A DNA stretch of 11,220 bases from Bacteroidales bacterium UBA5235. GTDB taxonomy: Bacteria; Bacteroidota; Bacteroidia; Bacteroidales; VadinHA17. The notes below the pieces were generated by a model. The model worked only from the letters and a program-made list of their open reading frames with translations, made no database searches and was not told the DNA's origin. The stretch spans positions 27,118-38,337 of the forward strand of contig DHUL01000059.1 in assembly GCA_002409145.1 (NCBI GenBank), given 5' to 3'. The stretch's first letter is position 1; every line of letters starts with the position of its first letter. Shown piece after piece: positions 1-6,012 of this stretch. The translations under genes were made by a program, and so were the position numbers.

Positions 1-1428
1 GCAAAGAGTATTGTCCGTAATTCGGATAAAATCCTGTTCCTGGTAAACCAGATGCTCAACCTGTCAAAATTGGAAGAGGGGGGAACCCCGCTCCGTTTCG
101 TGCAAACCGACCTGGTCGTATTTGTACGGTCAATTGTGGATTCTTTCAGGGAGTATGCGAACCGGAGGAAACTTGAATTGCATTACGATCCGGAGTTCCC
201 GGCCCTGATGATGGATATTGATCCTGAGAAACTTGAAGAATCGGTTTCAAACCTGCTTTCAAATGCCATCAAATACACACCTGAAGACGGAGAGGTGTTT
301 GTTGCGCTTCGTCTGCCCGGGCAAGGCCAGACACCTCGACAGCATGTTGAGATCAGTGTTCGCGATACAGGAATTGGCATTCCTGAAGACCAGCTCGATA
401 AAATATTCATCCGTTTTTACCGGGTGGAAGATATAGGATTTCCTTACCGGGAAGGCACGGGCATAGGCCTTACAATCGTCCAGGAGTACCTGAAAATGAT
501 GAATGGCTCCATAAGAGTAACCAGCACTCCCGGAGAGGGTTCAGAGTTTGTGATTACCCTGCCGGTAACCCATGACTCCCCGGTTAAAAATGAAATCCGG
601 GCCAGGGGTGCCTTCTCCAATATCGAAAAACAGGTTATCCCGGTGTCAGGCAAAATCGGTCATGAACAAGGGCTTCCCCGGATCCTTGTTGTTGAAGATA
701 ACAAGGAACTGATTGAATACCTGAAATCATTGCTGGGATCTGAATACAATGTTCTTACCGCCGAAGACGGGATATCCGGGGTGGAACAGGCCGTAACTCA
801 TATCCCGGATATCATCCTCTGCGATATTATGATGCCCGGTAAGGATGGCTATCAGGTTTGCGGTGAGCTGAAAAATGATTTCCGCACGAACCATATACCC
901 GTTGTCATGCTTACTGCCAGGGCTGATTCCGATTCACGGATAACAGGCCTGGCCTGCGGCGCCGATGCGTATCTCACCAAACCTTTCGACAAAAAGGAAC
1001 TGATGACCTGCCTGCACCAGCTTTACATTCAGCGGGAGAAACTCAGGCTGAAATACCAGGCGAAACTGTACGAACCAATTCCTGAAGAACCCTCAGGCCT
1101 TGAAAATGCAAAGTTTCTGAACAAGGTTCTGGATGCCCTTGAACAAAACTACCGGAATGAAAAATTCCGCATCGATGATCTTTCTCGGTATCTGGGCATC
1201 AGCCGTGTGCAGCTTCACCGGAAACTGACTGCGCTTACCGGGCAGCCGACTTCGGGTTTTATCCGGAGTTTTCGGCTGCACAAAGCCCGTAAACTACTGC
1301 AGGAAACCGACAGGAATGTCTCGGAAATTGCCCTTGAAGTGGGCTTTGCCCACCCGAATTATTTTACCCGTGCTTTTGTGCAGGAACACGGAATCACACC
1401 AAAAGAAATGAGAAAATCGCTTGTCTGA
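1..1428 (+). CDS. Hybrid two-component regulator (HTCS), 5' end outside window
   Basis: C-terminal part of a hybrid histidine kinase/response regulator with an AraC-type output domain. The frame is open from base 1, and the residues before the first in-window ATG (52) match the second regulator downstream, so the gene starts outside the window and the ATG is internal. Visible in order: end of the dimerisation helix; HATPase_c domain (about 180-565) with N-box LSNAIKYTP, DTGIGIP and GTGIGL; receiver domain (about 680-1020) with acidic pair ED, phospho-acceptor Asp in IILCDIMMPGKDG (codon 823-825), and the switch Thr/Lys in MLTARAD and TKPF; tandem helix-turn-helix AraC domain (about 1110-1425). 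The phospho-accepting His lies upstream of the window. About 60 % of residues are identical to the next gene over a hand-counted 105-residue AraC segment. It probably regulates nearby glycan-related genes. Confidence 0.95.
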   Translation, partial: AKSIVRNSDKILFLVNQMLNLSKLEEGGTPLRFVQTDLVVFVRSIVDSFREYANRRKLELHYDPEFPALMMDIDPEKLEESVSNLLSNAIKYTPEDGEVFVALRLPGQGQTPRQHVEISVRDTGIGIPEDQLDKIFIRFYRVEDIGFPYREGTGIGLTIVQEYLKMMNGSIRVTSTPGEGSEFVITLPVTHDSPVKNEIRARGAFSNIEKQVIPVSGKIGHEQGLPRILVVEDNKELIEYLKSLLGSEYNVLTAEDGISGVEQAVTHIPDIILCDIMMPGKDGYQVCGELKNDFRTNHIPVVMLTARADSDSRITGLACGADAYLTKPFDKKELMTCLHQLYIQREKLRLKYQAKLYEPIPEEPSGLENAKFLNKVLDALEQNYRNEKFRIDDLSRYLGISRVQLHRKLTALTGQPTSGFIRSFRLHKARKLLQETDRNVSEIALEVGFAHPNYFTRAFVQEHGITPKEMRKSLV

Positions 1429-1457
1429 CTGATTTTATATCATACAGGATAATTGAT

Positions 1458-3629
1458 ATGATACTCCATCCGAAAATAGATCAATGGCTAAGCAGGCATC
1501 TTGTGCACGAAAAAGATACGCCTGATATGATTGGCCAGAAAGTCTACCTGGTGGGAAATATGATCATACCTACCATCACTCTCAGTTCTCTCTATATTTT
1601 GTTTCTTATACTGGATAAAGTTGAGATGTTCCTTATTTGCGTTCCCCTGCTTCTGATCATGATATTCCCTGCAGCCCTGTTGTTTATCATCCGGAGAGGT
1701 ATCGGTATCTTCCTCAATGTGTATTACGGCCTGTATATGTTTATGTGTTTTTTAATAGTAATTAAATTGGGGGGATTGCCAACTTCATTTGGTGCCTGGG
1801 GAGGAGCCTTTATTCCTTTTATGCATACACTGGCTATATGCAGGAAAAAAATACTTGTTGTTAATGCCTGCCTTTACATTTCATGCCTAATCATTATAGT
1901 ATTCTCATATCCATATCTTAAACCCACCTCGGATTGGACCCCTGAATTCAACAATTTGATTTTCACATTGAATGAAATCTGGATGTGCCTGTTCCTGGTA
2001 AAAGTGTTTTATGACAGCATCATTGCCAGAACCAAAGAAGCGGGACAAAAAGCAAAACACCTTCAGGAACTTGATCTGTTGAAGTCGAAACTGTACGCAA
2101 ACATCACGCACGAATTCCGCACCCCGCTGACCCTGATCAGGGGAAATGCCGAAGAAATAACCGATCAACATTCCGGGGAAGCCACCGAAAAGGCAAAGAG
2201 CATCATCCGGAGTGCCGATAAGATTTTGTTCCTGGTAAACCAGATGCTGAACCTTTCGAAAATCGAGGAGGGCAATGTGCCAATGCATTACATCCAGAGT
2301 GATCTGGTGGCATTTGTAAGACTTGTTACAGGCTCTTTCCAGGGATATGCCGATTTTAAAAAGGTCCGGTTGCATTTTGAGGCTCAACCTGCCCGGCTTA
2401 TTATGGATTTTGAAAGGGAAAAGCTTGAAGAATCACTGGCGAACCTGATATCAAATGCCATCAAGTTTACTCCCGAAGACGGTGATGTTTTTGTAAAGCT
2501 GAGACAGGCAGAATCCGGTAAAACATCTGAGCAAAAGGTTGAAATCAACGTCCGCGATACGGGAATAGGGATACCCGAAGATAAGCTTGATAAAATCTTC
2601 ATCCGTTTTTACCGGATAGAAGACAACCGTTTTACCGGCCGGGAAGGCACTGGGATTGGCCTTACACTGGTCAATGAATACATAAAGCTGATGAAGGGCT
2701 CCATAAGCGTAAAAAGCAGCCAGGGGAAAGGTTCTGAATTCATCGTGACACTTCCGGTCTCCAACAATGCGAAAATTGAGGAATTTGATGCCGGTGATGA
2801 TAAGGCCACACAAAAGGAAGCGGAAACCGGTGCCGGACATGAGGCTGATGGAACAGTTTCCGCCCGCCCCATATTACTGATCATAGAAGACAATCCTGAA
2901 TTGACAGAATACCTTCTTCGCCTGCTCCGAAACAATTACCAGCTAATAACAGCCGAAAACGGCATTCGCGGGGTTGAACTGGCCATGGAACGAATTCCCG
3001 ATATCATCCTGAGCGATGTAATGATGCCCGGGAAAGATGGTTACCAGGTTTGCAGGGAGCTGAAAAATGATTTTCGGACCAGCCATATCCCCATCGTTTT
3101 TCTGACTGCAAGGGCCGACGCCGGCTCAAGGATTGCCGGAATAAAGCAGGGCGCAGATGCCTGGCTTACAAAACCCTTCAACAGGCGGGAACTGATGATC
3201 TGTCTGCATAATCTGCTCGTCCAGAGAGAAATGTTGCGACTGAAATACACCGGCACACTTTATGGTAAAACCGTTGACGAAAAGGAACCGCTGGTGAATG
3301 AAACGTTCCTGGATCGGGTAACGGGACGTCTTGAAGAAAATTACCGGAACGACAGGTATGGGATAAATGATTTGCACGTGGATCTTGGCATCAGCAGGAT
3401 CCAACTTCATCGGAAACTGACCGCCCTTACCGGACAATCAGCATCTAATTTTATCCGTAATTTCAGGCTGCAGAAGGCAAAAGCGCTTCTTCTGGAATCT
3501 GACAGACATGTTTCTGAGATCGCATATGAAGTAGGATTCAGGGATGCAAATTACTTCAGCAGATCTTTTATTCAGGAATTCGGCATGAATGCCTCAAAGA
3601 TGCGGGAACTATTCATTTGTCGGGCATGA
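1458..3629 (+). CDS. Hybrid two-component regulator (HTCS) with multi-pass membrane sensor
   Basis: Complete 723-residue one-protein phosphorelay. The N-terminus (about 28-190) has five or six hydrophobic segments (about 29-51, 55-78, 82-104, 112-127, 131-151, 167-188) and no large periplasmic domain, unlike the roughly 1300-residue classical Bacteroides HTCS with beta-propeller sensors. Then come the HisKA helix with phospho-acceptor His218 (ITHEFRTPLTLI), HATPase_c with N-box ISNAIKFTP (331-339), DTGIGIP (367-373) and GTGIGL, a receiver (about 471-590) with phospho-acceptor Asp520, Thr550 and Lys572, and an AraC-type HTH domain (about 614-720). All catalytic residues are present, so it should be active. 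It starts 29 bases after the upstream paralogue and is probably cotranscribed with it. The ATG at 1458 is chosen because the membrane segments follow directly; no good Shine-Dalgarno is seen. The signal sensed is unknown. Confidence 0.95.
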   Translation: MILHPKIDQWLSRHLVHEKDTPDMIGQKVYLVGNMIIPTITLSSLYILFLILDKVEMFLICVPLLLIMIFPAALLFIIRRGIGIFLNVYYGLYMFMCFLIVIKLGGLPTSFGAWGGAFIPFMHTLAICRKKILVVNACLYISCLIIIVFSYPYLKPTSDWTPEFNNLIFTLNEIWMCLFLVKVFYDSIIARTKEAGQKAKHLQELDLLKSKLYANITHEFRTPLTLIRGNAEEITDQHSGEATEKAKSIIRSADKILFLVNQMLNLSKIEEGNVPMHYIQSDLVAFVRLVTGSFQGYADFKKVRLHFEAQPARLIMDFEREKLEESLANLISNAIKFTPEDGDVFVKLRQAESGKTSEQKVEINVRDTGIGIPEDKLDKIFIRFYRIEDNRFTGREGTGIGLTLVNEYIKLMKGSISVKSSQGKGSEFIVTLPVSNNAKIEEFDAGDDKATQKEAETGAGHEADGTVSARPILLIIEDNPELTEYLLRLLRNNYQLITAENGIRGVELAMERIPDIILSDVMMPGKDGYQVCRELKNDFRTSHIPIVFLTARADAGSRIAGIKQGADAWLTKPFNRRELMICLHNLLVQREMLRLKYTGTLYGKTVDEKEPLVNETFLDRVTGRLEENYRNDRYGINDLHVDLGISRIQLHRKLTALTGQSASNFIRNFRLQKAKALLLESDRHVSEIAYEVGFRDANYFSRSFIQEFGMNASKMRELFICRA

Positions 3630-3705
3630 CTGGCGTTATTATCAATGACACCCTGGACCGGACAATCGGCAAATCTTATGAAGATAACTGACCGGAACGA
3701 GAGGA

Positions 3706-3727
3706 GGCCGTTATGCTTAAAACGGCC
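3706..3727. promoter_or_regulatory. Hairpin overlapping mini-ORF start
   Basis: A perfect 7-bp stem (GGCCGTT / AACGGCC) with an 8-base loop that contains the ATG at 3713. No T-run follows on the + strand, so it is unlikely to be an intrinsic terminator. If real, it could mask the ribosome binding site at 3702-3707. Confidence 0.3.
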
Positions 3728-3772
3728 ATCTGCACCACTGTTTTAATATTCGCCCTTTATAACGAAAAATGA
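3713..3772 (+). CDS. Possible 19-residue hydrophobic mini-ORF
   Basis: ATG at 3713 is preceded by a perfect AGGAGG (3702-3707) with a 5-base spacer, the strongest Shine-Dalgarno in a window where other genes have none. The peptide MLKTAICTTVLIFALYNEK has a Lys near its start and a hydrophobic core, like the beginning of a signal peptide or a tiny membrane peptide. It lies 83 bases after the second HTCS. An inverted repeat (GGCCGTT at 3706-3712 with AACGGCC at 3721-3727) would put the ATG in a hairpin loop and overlap the end of the Shine-Dalgarno. It could be a small protein, a leader peptide, the stump of a decayed exported protein, or chance. Function unknown. Confidence 0.25.
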   Translation: MLKTAICTTVLIFALYNEK

Positions 3773-3907
3773 TCCCCTGATTTCTCCGGCCAGCTTCGAC
3801 TTTTGTTTTGCAAATTTAAACTTCTCCTTTGTGTGCTTTTTTAAGAATATCTTAATCTCTTTAAAACACAATAACAAATGCGGGCTACATAAGTTCGGGC
3901 TGGCGGT

Positions 3908-3927
3908 AGGAGCGCATTTTCGCTCCT
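3908..3927 (-). terminator. Hairpin after remnant stop codon (weak terminator candidate)
   Basis: Stem AGGAGCG / CGCTCCT (7 bp) with a 6-base loop. Read on the - strand it begins 7 bases after the TGA (3935-3937) that closes the frameshifted coding remnant. That position fits a 3' end of the - strand operon, but no T-run follows, so it is not a canonical intrinsic terminator. Confidence 0.3.
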
Positions 3928-3934
3928 TCCCTGG

Positions 3935-4109
3935 TCAGTATCCTGTATATGAACCTGAAGTGACCTTATAGAAACCGCTGATCAGGCAATCACCAAACTT
4001 ATCGGGAACAGGAATAATCTTCACTTTACTTTCATCCGAACCCGGTTCAATTTCCCTTTTCACCAGGTCATAAAGGGATATGAAACAACAGTCTTATCTC
4101 CCGGGTCAA
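3935..4109 (-). pseudogene. Frameshifted coding remnant downstream of the lipoprotein gene
   Basis: Beyond the TAG of the lipoprotein gene (4110-4112) the - strand still reads like protein, but in two successive other frames. The first, to a TGA at 4060-4062, includes YTGIVDPGDKTVVSYPFMT. The second, to a TGA at 3935-3937, includes YDLVKREIEPGSDESK, then KIIPVPDKFGDCLISGFYKV, ending in TSGSYTGY. Joined by two frameshifts in the same direction, they would extend the lipoprotein by about 60 residues or represent the tail of another secreted protein. A hairpin follows 7 bases after the last stop. It could be a genuinely decayed 3' end, assembly or sequencing indels, or chance open frame. No family recognised. 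Confidence 0.4.
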
Positions 4110-5990
4110 CTATTCCGGTGTATACAATTCATATCTGTTTTTACTATAGGTTGCAATGATATTGACATTCTTCCCGGGATCAATCAATACAAACGCATAT
4201 TTAAAACCTCTGATAGTCCTTATTGTAAAGACTGCCGGTTTTCCGTCGGCTTCCACCTTGCTTATTTCTTTACCTGAATGACTGAAAGGTATGATTATTG
4301 AAAGTTTATCCTTGCATTGCTGAAGGCTCTCAAGAGTAAATGATAATCTGCCCCTGTCCCACTTTATTCCATTAAATTTTGCATCATCCCTGGTTTTAAT
4401 AAAATCAAGAAGGCGGGAAGCAGTCCAGACAGGGACATCCCTGTCACTGGCATATTTCAGCATTTTCAGAAGTGGATCCTTCGCGAAATAATACTCATCA
4501 TTATGCGATTTTATGCTGATAAATGAAAATATCTCATCCTCAATGCTTCTGTCCATCAGACCTTTGAAGCATTCAAAAAATCCCTCCGGATCATTATTTT
4601 CATTATACTGCTGATCGTAGACATTGGTCAGATGCTGCCATATATTTATGAAACTGCCATCATGGGATGCAAACCTCATGGGCAATCCGCTTCCCGTGAA
4701 ATTACCCTGCTCATAACCGGAAGTGCCCAGGAAATGTCCTTGTGATGAATTATTATCATAATGTGCATAATTCAGGTCCAGAGCTATACCATTGTTAGCC
4801 TCTATACTTGCCTGGGTGGCAAAATCCTTTTTACCGCCAGTATCAGTTCCGCACCAGACAAACCAGTGATTTACAACCGTAGTCATTTGAAGGTTGTAAC
4901 GGAGGCTGATCTCATTTGCTTTTGCTGCCATGACGCTGTCCATAAATCTCATGCCAGGTGCGGAGGCCTTAACAGTACCGTCCGGATGTCCCGAAATCTC
5001 AAACCCTTCTGATACCCATTTGTCTACCCATTCTTTCGATATTTTTTCTGTCTGCATGACATAGAGTGACATCATTGCACCCATGGAATCAACATCGCTG
5101 AACTGCTTTTCAAAATCATCTTCGCTTCTGTACTCACCGTCATTTGTCAGTGTTGCAAGGCATTTAAGGGTATCGGGAAAATACCAGAGTCTGGGCAGCG
5201 GCATTATATCACTGCAAAATGAATTAATAAGATTGGCCAGAAGGTGCATCTGTTCGTCGGCCTGGTTAATGGAATTGCAGTCCGGATCGACCCACCCGTC
5301 CGTGAAAAGATCCATAGCCCTCAGCCCGGGGATGCTGTCTTTTTCGTCGCCTGCAAATTCGGGATTTCCCTGCCTGGTCAGAACAATATTTGCTGGCAGG
5401 TTATACAGAAAAGCTGCAGTCCGGCCTTTGCCGTATGATCCTGTCACTAAGGCAGGACTTCTGCTATCAGGGCCGCTCTGGTTACCGAACCTTGCAATTA
5501 CTGTGGATGAATCCTGCTGAGGAACGTATCTTTCTACGTGAATCTGTATTCTGTGGCTGGAAAGCTTACTTCCTTCAACTGCAGTTGTATCAATAAAAAT
5601 ATAATATGGTTCCTTTCCGTTAATAAATTCCCCTTTTCCGAAAATGGAATTCGGAAAGTCTGACGGGATAACGGAAATAAGGCTGCCTCCTTTATTAACA
5701 TAACGCTCAAATGCCAGCCATGCTTCTTTATCAGTCACTTTCTGCGAAAGAATAACTACAGGAAATCCGGAAAGAAATGATTTGTTTCCTTTAACATCTT
5801 CCAGTGATCCTGTTTTAAATTCATTAAATCCTTCTGCCCTGAGGATTTCCTCCGTATACAATCCAAAATCATCCTGCCCGGATATGACAAGTATTGGTGC
5901 ATCCGGGCCCGAACCTGAACATCCTGCGATTCCGAGACAGAAAAAAATCAAACAACAGAATGCAATATTGGTTTTTAAAATATTTATCAT
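4110..5990 (-). CDS. Lipoprotein with amidotransferase-like and polysaccharide deacetylase-like regions
   Basis: 626 residues. A lipoprotein signal peptide ends in IAGC, with Cys24 as the predicted lipidated residue, so it should be membrane-anchored outside the cytoplasm. Residues about 31-200 resemble a ThuA/class I amidotransferase-like Rossmann region (APILVISGQDD near the start, a GGSLISVIP strand at 101-109), without a visible catalytic triad. Residues about 275-530 resemble a NodB/CE4 polysaccharide deacetylase barrel: TLTNDGE at 280-286 in place of TFDDG, and EISGHPDG around His335 in place of the HxxxH motif, with His375 in VVNHWFVW. The usual catalytic Asp is Asn283 and the second motif His is absent, so activity may be altered or lost. 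A beta-rich tail follows (about 540-615). It starts 22 bases after the glycosidase-PHP gene and is probably in its operon. A frameshifted extension may follow its stop. Fold assignment is moderate; function is inferred. Confidence 0.85.
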   Translation of the reverse strand: MINILKTNIAFCCLIFFCLGIAGCSGSGPDAPILVISGQDDFGLYTEEILRAEGFNEFKTGSLEDVKGNKSFLSGFPVVILSQKVTDKEAWLAFERYVNKGGSLISVIPSDFPNSIFGKGEFINGKEPYYIFIDTTAVEGSKLSSHRIQIHVERYVPQQDSSTVIARFGNQSGPDSRSPALVTGSYGKGRTAAFLYNLPANIVLTRQGNPEFAGDEKDSIPGLRAMDLFTDGWVDPDCNSINQADEQMHLLANLINSFCSDIMPLPRLWYFPDTLKCLATLTNDGEYRSEDDFEKQFSDVDSMGAMMSLYVMQTEKISKEWVDKWVSEGFEISGHPDGTVKASAPGMRFMDSVMAAKANEISLRYNLQMTTVVNHWFVWCGTDTGGKKDFATQASIEANNGIALDLNYAHYDNNSSQGHFLGTSGYEQGNFTGSGLPMRFASHDGSFINIWQHLTNVYDQQYNENNDPEGFFECFKGLMDRSIEDEIFSFISIKSHNDEYYFAKDPLLKMLKYASDRDVPVWTASRLLDFIKTRDDAKFNGIKWDRGRLSFTLESLQQCKDKLSIIIPFSHSGKEISKVEADGKPAVFTIRTIRGFKYAFVLIDPGKNVNIIATYSKNRYELYTPE

Positions 5991-6012
5991 AAGCAGATCA
6001 ATTACCTGTCAG

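Larger units (their letters stand above)
3630..3934. other. Intergenic region between convergent units
   Basis: About 300 bases without a convincing gene. It contains the mini-ORF with strong ribosome binding site (3702-3772, listed separately), a 6-bp-arm dyad TTAAGAATATCTTAA at 3841-3855, and a 7-bp-stem hairpin at 3908-3927. No hairpin followed by a clear T-run was found for the HTCS pair, so their terminator is not identified. Confidence 0.5.

Noticed and set aside
1905..2387. A 160-codon open frame antisense to the second HTCS
   Set aside because: It lies fully inside a well-supported kinase gene on the other strand and has no recognisable domain or start signal.
3811..3818. Perfect TAnnTTTG (-7) match on the - strand
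   Set aside because: No TTTG/TTG element lies at the proper distance upstream, and it would drive transcription only into the HTCS antisense strand.
3841..3855. Dyad TTAAGAATATCTTAA as an operator
   Set aside because: Six-base A+T-rich arms are common by chance and no gene start is close enough to support a regulatory role.
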